A stretch of DNA of 64,000 nt from Diploptera punctata. Its lineage: Eukaryota; Arthropoda; Insecta; Blattodea; Blaberidae. Within the stretch, counting starts at the first letter, position 1. Every line of letters begins with the position of its first letter. A program made the position numbers and the translations under genes. The DNA lies in NCBI GenBank assembly GCA_030220185.1, contig JASPKZ010004572.1, positions 31,001 through 95,000 on the forward strand. Reading direction: 5' to 3'. The notes under the pieces are model-generated. The model was given only the letters and a program-made list of their open reading frames with translations, made no database searches and had not been told where the DNA came from. Below, one piece after another: positions 45,533-56,106 of this stretch.

Positions 45533-46576
45533 CTTCTTCTTCTTCTTCTTCTTCTTCCGAATGCAGTATTGGGTGATGATGCCCGTTCTGCGACTACAAA
45601 AACTGATCTTTCCATCGGTTGAAGGGTCTTCCGAGGTCTCTTTTGCCGTTAGGGTTGAGGTGGTAAATCATCTTTGGTAAACGGGAATTTGACATTCTCT
45701 GGACGTGTTGGAACCATTTAATCTGATAATTTTGTATGTGTTCAACCATTTCCCTACTATTCCAATGCATCCTTATCTCATCACTTTTCATTCTATCCCT
45801 TAATGTTACTCCAGTTAGTGATCGGAGGAATCTCATTTGTGAACTATTAATGCGGGATTTATCTTTTGCTCGAAGTGTCCAGCATTCACTTCCGTATAGT
45901 AGAGCAGGTTTGGCTATGGCATTATGAAATCTCATTTGGATTTCTTTCCTCATTTGTTTTCCAAAATTTCTCCTAATTATACCATTTAATCTGTTATATT
46001 TTTCTAAATTTGTTTCCACATTTTTTTGATTAAGAAACTGTGATATATTATTACCTAAATAATTAAAGTGTGTTACTTGTTCTATTGGTTTATTATTTAT
46101 TATTATTTTTACTATCGAAAGTTCCTTTCCAGTGATTGCCATCGATTTGGTTTTATTTTCAGATATTTTCATGTTGTATTTTTCTAGGGTATTCTGCAAT
46201 TTAAACACTGATCTCTGCAAATCAACTTCATTCTCCGCTAGAAGTACTTGATCATCTGCGAAGATTATTGTTTGTATTTGATTTCCTCTACATATTTTTA
46301 CTTCTGGAGGGTTTAGTTTTTTCCACTCCTGGACAATTTTATTTAGATATAGAATAAACAGTAATGGAGATAGTCCACATCCCTGTCTTAAACCTTGGTT
46401 AATTTCAAATTTATCTGTTATTTTCCCATGATCTAACTTTACTTTTATAAATGTGGTTTCATATAAACTTTTTATAGCATTTATTAGATTATTGGGGACT
46501 TGGTAGCTTTCCAATATTTTCCTCATTATGTCCCGTTTGACTCTATCATAGGCCTTTTCAAAATCTAAAAATAATA

Positions 46577-47925
46577 TACGAGGGCGGATCGGAAAGTAAC
46601 GCACAATAATTTTTTTTAAAAAGTTTAATAGTAAAAAAAAGGAAAAAAAATCACAAATGAACTTACATCTTTTACCTACTTTTCGACATAGTCACCAACT
46701 TTCTCAACACATTTTTCCCATCGTGTTACCAGTTTCAATATGCCCTGTTCGTAGAAGTCCGTTTGGTTGGAGTGTAGCCATCTGCGCACTGCTGATTTCA
46801 CTTCCACATCTGTCTCAAAGCGTTTGCCGGCCAGGAATTTCTTCATGGGACCAAACAGATGAAAGTCCGATGGTGCAAGATCCGGACTGTATGGTGGATG
46901 CTGGGGCACCTCCCAACCAAATTCGGCGATTTTCTGACGAACGACAGCAGCAACATGGGGGCGAGCATTGTCATGAAGAAGTTTAACGTTAATGTTGTGA
47001 CGTTTGTCACGAATGGCACGACGCAACTTCACCAAAGTTTTAATGTAGGCCGCAGCATTCACAGTGGTCACGTGTTCAGCAAAGTCCACCAATAAAACAC
47101 CATGCATATCCCAGAACACTGTCACAAGCACTTTCCTGGCAGATTGAGTCACTTTGAATTTTTTCTTTACTGGGGAACCAGCATGTTTCCACTCCATTGA
47201 TGCCTGCTTTGTTTCGGGCGTGTAGTGGTACGCCCACGACTCATCACCTGTGACGATTCCTTCCAGAAAGTCATGTCCTTGTGCGGTGTACCGCGTTAAG
47301 TGGCCCAAGCTTGCCATCATTCGCTGGCCCTTGTGGCCGTCTGTCAGGTTCTTAAGGGGCCACCCAGCGAGCACTAACTTTACGGAATTTCAAATTTTCA
47401 TGAACAATATCGTACACCACCGCCCCCCCCAATAGGAAATGTTGAAAAACTTCTCTGCGATAAGGCTCGCAGTTGCACACGCCGGTCGTTCAGAATTGCC
47501 GCCTCAATGCCTCTGACATTCTGCGGGATTGCTGCTTTTGTCGGCCGGCCGGAGCGTGGCGAATCACTAAGGTTCACGCGTCCCTCTTGGAAGAATGTGC
47601 ACCACCTGGAGGACATTGCTACGGTCCATACAATCATCCCCATACAACGCCAACGGTCATGTCCCTTGTGAATTTCCACTGGGTTTATGCCCTTTGGCCC
47701 ACAAAAATCGAACAACACTTCTCTGTTCCTCACAGGTGGACGACTGTAGCATGCGCGCCATCTTTGTTGCATAGTTCAAGCTTCTCTCGCAAGAGGTGCA
47801 CCTGAGAAAAAAATACCATCTGTAGTGAAAACTTCAAACTATATCGCTGTGAAATTTCAACATTCTAGCTGCAATACCAAGGCAGAAAAACATTATTGTG
47901 CGTTACTTTCCGATCCGCCCTCGTA
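46577..47925 (-). mobile_element. Mariner element, complete, about 1.35 kb
   Basis: Perfect terminal inverted repeats of more than 30 bases, starting TACGAGGGCGGATCGGAAAG, at 46577 and, reversed, ending at 47925. TA lies on both outer sides (46575-46576, 47926-47927), the mariner target duplication. Length and transposase fit the family. Removing it restores the reading PLY-ILFLDFEKAYD of the host LINE, so the insertion point is certain. Confidence 0.95.
46676..47772 (-). pseudogene. Mariner transposase, frameshifted
   Basis: The N-terminal part (47398-47772) includes a GRVNLSDSPRSGRPTKA linker block. The C-terminal part (46676-47374) carries the complete catalytic triad: VTGDESWAYHY, LLHDNARPHVAAV and YSPDLAPSDFHLFG, with 34 residues between the second and third Asp (the mariner D,D34D signature). 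The parts are out of frame: one shift lies at or near a run of eight G (47420-47430, minus strand) and another near 47355-47375 in the NLKFRKVSARWV region. The protein cannot be made from this copy without frameshifting. Confidence 0.9.
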
Positions 47926-48689
47926 TATAGGGGGATATTAAATTCTTTCCACTTCTCAATTAGTTGTTTTATGACAAATATAGCGTCGATACACGATCGG
48001 CCTTTTCGGAATCCACATTGTTCCTCTCCAATTTTATCTTCTGTAATTTTCTGAAGTTTTCGTTTTAAAATGGATGTATATATTTTAGATGCTGTTGTCA
48101 AAAATGATATACCTCTATAATTTGAAGTTACTTTTTTGTCCTTTCTTATGGATGGATATTACTAATGATGTTTTCCAGTCCTGAGGTATTATTCCATGTG
48201 CCCATATATCATTAAAAATTTGTACCAATCTAATATAGAGTGGTTTCCCTCCATATTTCCAAAGCTCCATTGGTATACCATCTATTCCACTAGCTTTTCT
48301 ATTTTTCATTTTCTTGATGGTTTCTATCACTTCATCCAATGTTTTCAGCTGGCCCGGCTGATAGTACCATGTGAGGGCCCCTTGCCAGGGAACGGTGAAG
48401 ACCTCAACGGCAATGAAGGCGGAGAGGGATACCCTTAATACGGCAGATTTGGCGGAAGAGGCACCCTACCCTCACTCAGGGAAAGAGAGAGGAACCGCTG
48501 CCTTGCGGAGAAGGAGAAACTTCAAAGGCTAAGGGAGCATCCCCTACAGAAAAGCATGCCTGTCCAAGAGGCATTGAGGTGGCAACCCGACCACTGGATT
48601 TACCCAACTATAGGCTGGTAACCTATAATGGGGAAAACTTTAAATACTCGAAAGACTACAAGAAATAAGCAGGCGGATAATGAATTCTT

Positions 48690-49349
48690 AATAACAGGAA
48701 AGTTAACATCCAATCCTAGCCAATCAGAATATTTCATTAGATTTCTTTTTCGCGCACAACTTCTAAATCAAACAATTATTCTCTGCGCGAAACGATAGGC
48801 CTCAGTTGTTGGCTAACTCGTGTAATGATAGACCTAATTAAAAAACGCAATAATTTGCACACATGTTATTGTGCGGGAATTAAAGTCCATAAATCAGTCT
48901 ATATTATAACTAAAATTTGTACTACTGTTCGGAACTGTTTTCTTAGTAGCTCAATTTAAATAAGACGATTGTGTATATTTTTTAGTGCATGCAAGGTATG
49001 ATTCCACATGTATTTAACATAATATCTGGTTATATAGAAAAACATTAAATATATCAATAAAATTACAAACCTTGAGGTGAAGTAGCCATATAGAATAAGA
49101 AGAAAAGCTCACTGAACTTGAACACACAACGCTAATAACACAACTGGGATATAGACCAGATGATTTCTTATCCATCAGCAACTTCCGATGTTTATATTGT
49201 CTTCACAAACATTAGAATTGTACCCTCCTTTGCAGATAAGCTAAGAACCGTCATATAACAATTATATTAGAGTGAAAAAATAAATAAATTGATGAGGGTG
49301 AGTGAAAATAGTTTTTTTTTCAGCTAGATTACATTTCTGGCCCACTGTG
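48690..49349 (-). mobile_element. Foldback element, outer part of right arm
   Basis: Inverted relative to 43853-44690: CTAAAATTTGTACTACTGTT, TTGTGCGGGAATTAAAGTCC and CCTCCTTTGCAGATAAGC all recur in reverse in the left arm. Ends around TTTCTGGCCCACTGTG. Confidence 0.7.
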
Positions 49350-49394
49350 CACCGGTCCCATACTGACCGAAATTCCGTGAGAAACATTTCTTCT

Positions 49395-49472
49395 CCCATG
49401 GGGATTCGAACCAGCGTAAGTCCCGTAGCCCTGCGCCAAGACTTCTTCCCTTAACCACTCGGCTACGGCGCG
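49395..49472 (-). mobile_element. tRNA-like SINE head
   Basis: The minus strand reads GCGCCGTAGCCGAGTGGTTA, a Ser/Leu-type A box, and GGTTCGAATCCCC, a perfect B box, about 45 bases apart. The acceptor stem does not pair, so it is a SINE head or tRNA relic and not a gene. Confidence 0.5.
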
Positions 49473-49544
49473 GTACTCTTGGTATTAATGAAAGACAAAA
49501 GTGGTTATTGTGAGTTATCCGTAAGAGATAAACATATGCTGTCA

Positions 49545-49835
49545 CGGACTTTTTTGTTGAGCTTTTTGAGACATTCATTTCTGTGTACATTAATTTTGTG
49601 TATTTCTTATAGTTTAGGCAGCGTAAACTATTTAAGCGTCCAAAGAGCTACTTTTTTTCGTGTTTTCCATTACAAAGGGCGATTTTTAAGGGTGTAGGAG
49701 TTGAGTATCACAACTCTCTTATAGCCTATTTTCATCCCGGGAATCTCCTGAAGATTTTGCAAAAAGCCTCATCACAATCCTATCAACGGTATGGCCGCGC
49801 ATAAAGTACGAAGAAACAAACAGAAACAAACAAAC
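49545..49835 (+). repeat. Dispersed repeat A, copy 2
   Basis: Direct-orientation partner of 43275-43665; see the shared blocks there. Together with copy 1 it brackets the foldback complex. Confidence 0.6.
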
Positions 49836-49839
49836 ATTA

Positions 49840-50370
49840 ATTTTTATATATAATATTATGTATATAGTTTCCATTACATGGCCAGTTAAAAAGCATCATT
49901 CTTATCACTGAGATATGTTGCAAATTAATTAACTCTTGGATTACAAAAAAAAAAAATATATATTCTGGATATTAGGCCTTGGAGTTACAAAGCATGTAAA
50001 CCTTAATTAATTCAAACAATAGACTCTTAAACTCTACCATTCACTCTTTTAGCAGCGTAAGGGCAACTTGTTTTATTCAAAGATAATCATAATATTAAAA
50101 GTTTATGTTAAAAATCTAGATAACCATTTGCAGCCACTAAAATAAAAATATGCAGATATTATATTTAAAAGTGCGCAAATCAATTTATACAAGAAATATA
50201 CTAGTTTATAAAATTAACAAAATAATTAGAACTAGGATACAGGTATAGGAATTGTCTAGGTTTAATGCACACTCCTCTGGGTTTCAGATCAAATTCAAAT
50301 TTATTGAGTTAGAAAAATTCTAGGACATATGTTCCTTTGGAAGAGATATGAAAAAGGCACAGTCTCTTGC
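49840..50370. other. Intron 1 next to exon 1, nothing recognised
   Basis: AT-rich. No coding signature. Confidence 0.35.
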
Positions 50371-50373
50371 CGC

Positions 50374-50374
<1 letters not shown>

Positions 50375-50409
<35 letters not shown>
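50375..50409. repeat. (TA)n microsatellite
   Basis: About 17 TA units. Confidence 0.95.
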
Positions 50410-50411
<2 letters not shown>

Positions 50412-50642
50412 CATTATTGTGCAAAGTAATATCTTGTGGCAAAATTCTCACGTCACGTGTAAGCTCATCCTTTGGAGTCATGATTAGCCTCATAAAATAA
50501 ATAGACAGCATTAAGCCAATAGTTTGAGAGTTAATCTCCTGATATTACGTTACAAAATAAGATAGATTTTATTAGTTGCAGGAAATACAAAGAGTTTGTG
50601 GCATTGCCATTAGGTACAGTAGAATTATTAATTATAACTCAC

Positions 50643-50735
50643 ATTGTTAAGACTCCAATTTACAATTTGGTCAGCTGCAGGATCACGTTCACAGTTCCCA
50701 TAAACCACTAATGCTAGTACAAATAGTATTTCCAT
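50643..50735 (-). CDS. Catalase-like exon 1: start codon and signal peptide
   Basis: Codes 31 residues starting MEILFVLALVVYGNC, a short hydrophobic signal peptide with probable cleavage around residues 13-15, followed by ERDPAADQIVNWSLNN. The DPAADQIV stretch resembles the N-terminal helix of catalases. The ATG is the first possible start: an in-frame TGA lies 27 bases upstream of it. The exon ends in phase 0 at a consensus GTGAGT donor (50642-50637). Asn26 lies in an N-W-S glycosylation sequon, and the exon 1-2 junction creates a second sequon at Asn32. The following intron is 32.6 kb long, so the link to exon 2 rests on matching phase and on the continuity of the catalase N-terminus. Confidence 0.75.
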
Positions 50736-50810
50736 TGTTTTATTCAGGATTCCAGAATGTCACTACACTAAAAAGGGGAAAATTGAGAGAACTTAAATTA
50801 TAAAGTCCAA
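50736..50810 (-). promoter_or_regulatory. Possible proximal promoter and 5' UTR of the catalase-like gene
   Basis: A TATA-like TTTATAAT (50804-50797, minus strand) lies 62-69 bases upstream of the start codon, which would place a transcription start about 30 bases further on, near 50770. No other element is evident. This rests on spacing and one degenerate motif only; an upstream non-coding exon is possible. Confidence 0.25.
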
Positions 50811-51115
50811 TTAGTATATTATAATTAAATGTCAGTTATGAAAGAATATAAAATGTGCTGAATTAATTATACAGCAGTTATCTAAAGAAGCTTATCAGTA
50901 AATTATAATAACATATTAAATTTATGGCTTTATGCAATTTTAATTTACCAGCTTCATTATGTGTTTATGAGGTAGGCTTAAATGATAAGTTGTTTAATTT
51001 TTTAAATATATATTTGAAATTTAGTGAATTAAAAATAAAATTTAATTACAATAATTATATTTAGTAGTTTTCCTGGCACTGAGAAGTGGTATTTGTTGCT
51101 GAAGCTTTCTTGACT
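50811..51115. other. Upstream flank of the catalase-like gene
   Basis: AT-rich, no ORF and no repeat recognised. Distal regulatory sequence may be here but nothing specific can be read. Confidence 0.3.
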
Positions 51116-51119
51116 TGTT

Positions 51120-51905
51120 ATTGTTACTCATTCTGCAATATTTCATAGATCTAAGGGCACACCACGTGGAGGCAATTAACTTTTTAAGAGTTGGAGTCTT
51201 CTCAGCCTCTATCTATCTGCTGGTTCCAACAACTCTCCCTTTGATGGAGAAATCAAAATCGTAGAACTTGCACTTGGAAGTTTTACAAACAACTTGACCA
51301 AATGTAATAAAGCAATAGTTCTGGTAGATTCTAAAGCTGCCACCCAAGCATAACCAAAAAACAAAGTTCTATAATCAGAAACCATAAGATAATGCCAAAC
51401 AATATTGAAATTTCTATAAAACCAGAAGAAATGGGTAGGATTCGATCTCACATCGAAATAATTGGCAATATAATAGCACTCTTGCCAAGAAAGATACTGA
51501 AATAAAAATTTAAGTGATTCATGAGCCACACCTGAAACAGAAAACATATGGCATCAAGTAAGTATGGGATGCTGAGAACGCCAAAATATCCCAAGAAGCA
51601 ACCAAAGGAAAACAATGAGAAAAAGCAGAACAACTCGCAAAATAAGTTAAACTGAAGGGATGTAAGGAAGCTGTCACCAAGTTCAGGCTGATGACAGGAC
51701 ACGACTGCTCTCCACCAATTGGGAATGTATCCATCCATCAGCTGCCCACTTTGTGCTGATCCCCACCAGGAAATAAACCAATAATGTCTGCTCCACTGTC
51801 CACAGCTGAGCCGAGAAGACAGGATTTTGTCAGCTTGTACCTTCAAACGTTGGACTGAGACCGTAACAGACCACTAGGTCTATCACATGAGGAAGAAGAA
51901 GAAGT
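51120..51905 (+). mobile_element. LINE C-terminal fragment with RNase H domain and (GAA)n tail
   Basis: Plus-strand blocks: SPFDGEIKIVELALGSF and KAIVLVDSKAATQA, which contain the Glu and Asp motifs of a LINE-encoded RNase H; then, after stops, EAVTKFRLMTGHDCSPP near 51665, the usual FRLxTGHDCLxxHL block after RNase H in such LINEs; and a tail ending in a GAA run at 51893-51904. Decayed. Different from families 1-3, which show no RNase H here. Confidence 0.65.
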
Positions 51906-52089
51906 ACTGGGAAGCCAGAGGGAAAATGGGGTCACTGCCAATTTTTGTCATTTGATAAATAAACAATTATAATTTTGCTAATCTTTTAAAAATTAATGAC
52001 AAAAAAACATAATAGTTTGGAGAAATTTTATGGGTGTGCACTCATTTAAGCTGGTAAAGAGAAAAATTAAAAACTCATCTTGACATTTT

Positions 52090-52545
52090 AAACTAACTAA
52101 CTCCACTGACACTATTGAACCCATAGGTTCATGGCCACAGGGACATAAGCTGTCCATACATCCCTATCCCGAGCCAAAGTTTTCCAATCATTCCCTGTAT
52201 AATCTACTTCCCTCTAATCATGGTTAATGTTATTCTCCCACATCATTCTTGTTCTACCAACTGGGTATTTTCCCTCTGGTTTTCCTACAAGAAGCTTCCA
52301 TGCACGTCTTTCATTCCCCATTCGTGCCACATTTCCTGCCATTTTACCCCAGCGGAACCCATGTCCGCACTTCTTGACGGTTTTATTTTTACGGTGAAAG
52401 ATCATTACTCTTTCGACCATGGTACTTTTTTGTCTGGTTTATAGCCTTTGATCAATCTGGCATGGGTAACTCTATCGGCAGCAATGCTACTGCCGACATA
52501 ACTCTGAGGATCATATAAGCATGCAAGCCACTCCACCACGACAAT
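52090..52545 (-). mobile_element. Family 1-related LINE, 5' region fused to 3' end
   Basis: The left part (52090-52345) is the family 1 3' end on the minus strand: MGNERRAWKLLVGKPEGKYP up to the GGTTCAATAG-like stop region. At about 52345 it is joined to unrelated upstream sequence (52345-52545, GCGGACATGGGTTCCGCTGG on the minus strand) that looks like a LINE 5' UTR. The middle of the element is deleted, as in the copy at 9420. Confidence 0.6.
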
Positions 52546-52549
52546 CTAA

Positions 52550-53730
52550 AGATAATATTTTAAACATATTTGTAATTTCTTTTGCCACTGAATATGCAAT
52601 TGACAATGTAATTTTAGTTTTAAAAAGTTTCTATGGTGGGAACATTGGTCATTATTTCATTCATACAAGTAAAACATTGTCTGCTCTAGTGTGAAGGGGG
52701 AAAAAAAAAAAAAAAGGAGAAAGAGATTCAACCAAACACGCACAGATATGTACATCACATGCAATCTTGACTGCATCACCATTTAAATGTTACATTTTCT
52801 TCTCCCCTCTCCTACTTCTTCTCATCCAAAATTTGGAGCAACAAGACAAATTGGCTTGAATATTTCAATCCATCAGAAACAGAAAGAAATACTCATTTGG
52901 AATATGCTAAATTGAAATTATTGAATTGTTTTTCTTTTTTATTACTATTAGTTTGTAGAGAGGAATATGTTCTCAATTATCTTAGTTTCTTGAATTTATT
53001 TAACTTATTTGTTAATATATTGTTCTCAAATTCAAAACATTTACTGAATATCCTGAAACACAAAAAAAAAAAAAAAAAAATGCCAATCTTCATATCTTCT
53101 AACAACCATGTACCATATAACTATATTTGTATTTAATCTCCGTGGATATTAAAGTTATCTAAATAATAGTAGAAAATAAGGAGTATAGGTTCATGAGTCT
53201 TTTCTTATCAAAGTGATCAAAGTTTGGATTCAATTTATTTAATTTTTAAAAATCAAATAATGTTTTCAAAATTCATGGTAATTTCTTTTTCCTCACAGTA
53301 TATAACATTGAATTTCATCTGACATGTTTTATATGTCTATGAGATTTAGTGGGAATTATTGTGTCTAAATACCATACCAGGTATCCATATGCCACAGAAA
53401 TTTAGAATATGGAGTCTATAAAGGGGTCCAATAAAACACAACAACAAATTTGAACTTTTTGTCGCTCGCAGAAATGAAAATAGGTGATTTTAGTTAATTA
53501 GCATGTGCTGACTTCTAATTTGAAGTCCCTTTTTCTCTATCACCTAACAGTGTTTTGCGAGGACATGTTGAATTTTTTTTTCTTTATATTTCGCATATTA
53601 TTGCTTATCTGCACTTAGTTTCAATTTTTATGCAATAATATTGCTAGAAGCAATTGATCTATGCAAAACCAAATCATATAAGATCCAAAAAAGTTAAAAT
53701 ATTTTTTCTAAGAAGGATAAATACGTATTT
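52550..53730. other. Gene-poor flank
   Basis: AT-rich sequence with homopolymer runs (A-run at 52700-52715, A-run at 53062-53080). No supportable gene. Confidence 0.4.
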
Positions 53731-53734
53731 ACAT

Positions 53735-55150
53735 TACAACACATGCTTAAATTGTAGCAAAAATCTCACCTTTCGAAATTTCTTCCTGGATGACTTACGC
53801 CGATAAAATGACTTCGAAACGTATTTGATAAGTTTCCTGCAGTAATCAGCAAGCATATTGATCACTGATTTCCCTTTGTAACGCCTTTCCATTTCTAAAA
53901 TGTCTTGGTGGAACCTTTTGCCATGTTCATCACTTGACGCCATCCAAGTTCGGTGGAAAAAAAAATCTGAATTTGAATGCAGGAAGTGTACCTTAAGGGA
54001 CATATTGCATCCCATTAATTTGTAAGCCCTCAACAAATCTTCCACTAAGTCTCTGTAGTTTTCTGCTCTATAGTTTCCCAGAAAATTCACGCATATTGAC
54101 TTGAAGGCAAGCCTTGGCATTTTTCTCAACTGGAATGAGAGTCCTCCCGAATACAGCATCATCAAGGAGATTATGTATTTGGGGACCTATAAAAAAATCT
54201 CTTCTTTAAGTTTAACCTCACCCAACCTTTGAAATTTCTCGAGAACCGCACTTGATACCACAAGCTGAATTAAACAATGTTTAAGAGACATGAAACTAAA
54301 TAAACAATTGGCAGAGATTTTATCGTTTCGACTTCAGGAATGGAACTTATTACAGCCTGGCACAAAAATCACTTACAGAAAATGGGAATTAAATTGTCGT
54401 CACTCTTCACAGAAAATGAATGATTGGTTTGTTACAATGAGATTAATGGGCTAATGGTTGAATTGGTAAGAGAACATAATCCTCAAGAATGGCATCCTGA
54501 TTTTCCACAAGATCCTTATAGTTTTCTACCATCTTATTTCCTAGCAAGTTTGTTGACACTTGAACAAAGTCATCCCAAGCTAACTTTTCATTACCTGTCA
54601 GGATGGTGTTGAAATGCTCATCTTTGTACATTTTCCGTATCTGGGGATCCACGAAAATCCCCTCCTTTTATTCGTCTCACTAAGCCGTGGAAATTTCATA
54701 GACTCGTCGAAATTGAGTTCAAAGGCCATTCTTTTGCATTACGGGAATACATATCGATCTGTGCCAGATGCCTACTTCATTTCTATGAAAGAAACATACG
54801 ACAGTATGAGAACAATTTTTAAGGCTTAGAATTGCCCACAACATGGTCATTTCTGGTGCAAATAGATAAATGCTATCTCAGTTTTATCCATGATCTTAAT
54901 GAAGTTTTTCATTAGGCCCAATTTTACATGAAGAGTAGGGAGAATTATATTCTTGGATTCGACAAGTGCTTCTTACATAACAGTGTGAGGTCTGGTTCAA
55001 GTGATTAATTCTTAGGCCAACCTTTCTTTTTATAATGAAGTGCTATGGCGCGGCTATCCCAGAGGCACTGAAAGCAACAGAACTTGATATAGCCCTGTTG
55101 TAGCCCAAGATTTTCAGATCCCCGGAAACATTTGAACTTGTCATAGTTTA
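53735..55150 (-). pseudogene. Decayed copy of a widespread arthropod repeat-associated protein family
   Basis: The minus-strand blocks in order, spread over frames: an FKCFRGSENLGLQ-like start, LPTLHVKLGLMKNFIKIMDK-like sequence near 54930, RGSPDTENV/DPQIRKMYKDEHFNTIL, then in the last ORF (53734-54165) NFLGNYRAENYRDLVEDLL, YKLMGCNMSLKVHFLHSNSD, SSDEHGKRFHQDILEMERRY and NMLADYCRKLI, followed by a basic tail. I recall this DEHGERFHQDI family from many arthropod genomes as an uncharacterised multi-copy protein. Its role is not known to me. A partial duplication around 54443-54652 repeats the LLGNKMVENYKDLVE block. Stops and frameshifts make it a pseudogene. Confidence 0.6.
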
Positions 55151-55154
55151 ATCA

Positions 55155-56090
55155 CAATAACAATTGTTTCATGTTAACATATGTTTCTTTCATCTAAGGT
55201 GCATACACAATCAGAATCGATGGTAACATGTTGCCATTATGCAGTAGGACACATTTGTGACTTATTTTGGAGGAGTCGATGAACAACCTTCACTCAACAC
55301 TTTTATAGTTAATGCCCAAAGCTGCCATTAGTCCCAAAACAGAGTAATGTAAGTATTGGCTTTAAAATTTTCTGGTTTTTACTTTTTTTTCAAGCGTGAT
55401 TACATTGTAATACATGTTACATATGCTCTTCTGCGTCGAGACATAGGGGGTAATGATGTCATCACTTTGAACTTACTTTTGCACATAGAAGATTGAAATT
55501 TTGCACACACATTTCGTGCACCTCTTAACATGTTTCAGTTGATTTCGAGATCTGTGCATTAACACATCAGGGTGCAGGGGGGCGGCGAACTTACAAACAA
55601 GGGACTTTCAGAAAAATCTCAATTTCTCTACATTTTTCTCGCCTCGGGTACGTGATAGAGACATTTGAATGGTAACGTTTAAAGACTGTTCTTTTCTGAA
55701 GAGAATGAGGTTCGAAGTACGATCCTAGGATAAATAGTGATGTTGCTGTAGCTGCTTGCCTGAAACTAACCTAAACAAAATCATAATTTAAAAGGGTTTG
55801 ATGCACCCCATTAACTTGGAAATGAGAGATAATTCGAGCTTTTCATTGTCTCTTTCATTATTAGTGTGGTCGATATACCTACTAAACATTTATTTCATTC
55901 CAGTTACATTTTCAGTGTTGGCTAGTGCAGTTAATGCAAAATTTTGGTGCAAAATCAACCTTTATGCTGGGGTATAATATAATGCAATATCTGCATTCAC
56001 ACATTTCAAAGACTCCCTTGATATGGTAACGTCTGTTTATTTTATCTACATTAATCATTTCAATACTTCTATGATAGGGAATATGACGGT
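55155..56090. other. Flank, nothing recognised
   Basis: Mixed-composition non-coding sequence. A GC-richer patch at 55560-55660 has no ORF of note. Confidence 0.35.
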
Positions 56091-56106
56091 AACTTCAGTT
56101 ATACTA

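Larger units (their letters stand above)
45533..48678 (-). mobile_element. Family 2 LINE with long RT ORF, (GAA)n tail and target-site duplication; split by mariner
   Basis: Flanked by the 11-bp duplication AATGAATTCTT (45522-45532 and 48679-48689). On the minus strand the reverse transcriptase runs from 48339 (KKMKNRKASGIDGIPMELWK) through GEEQCGFRKGRSCIDAIF to KEFNIPLY. It is then interrupted by the mariner and resumes ILFLDFEKAYDRVKRD, NQGLRQGCGLSPLLFILYLN and IIFADDQVLLAE (catalytic ADD intact), then ALLYGSECWTLRAKDKSRIN and GKRDLGRPFNRWKDQF. The 336-codon piece at 45594-46604 is open throughout. The 3' tail is a GAA run (45532-45556). The outermost 48340-48678 reads better on the plus strand, suggesting a 5' inversion. 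The endonuclease is missing. Confidence 0.88.
1568..50735 (-). other. Secreted catalase-like gene, 5' part (7 exons, 3' end off window)
   Basis: Gene extent on the minus strand from the start codon to the last exon in the window. The seven exons are in the order of the catalase fold, each is bounded by AG/GT on the minus strand, and phases match at every junction, giving 360 codons without a stop. Catalases break down hydrogen peroxide with a buried haem. From the catalytic His to the NADPH-site Trp the alignment with human catalase (from memory) has no gap, with a constant offset of 8 residues. A signal peptide and three N-glycosylation sequons point to the secretory route, unlike peroxisomal catalase. 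Introns are filled with transposons and a 10.6-kb satellite, yet every exon is intact, which argues for selection. The haem-ligand Tyr and the C-terminus must lie left of the window. The first LINE (1-1168) would then sit in intron 7. Confidence 0.85.

Noticed and set aside
45594..46604. Intact 336-codon ORF as a host gene
   Set aside because: It is the polymerase part of a LINE cut by a mariner; it lacks the endonuclease and its own start.
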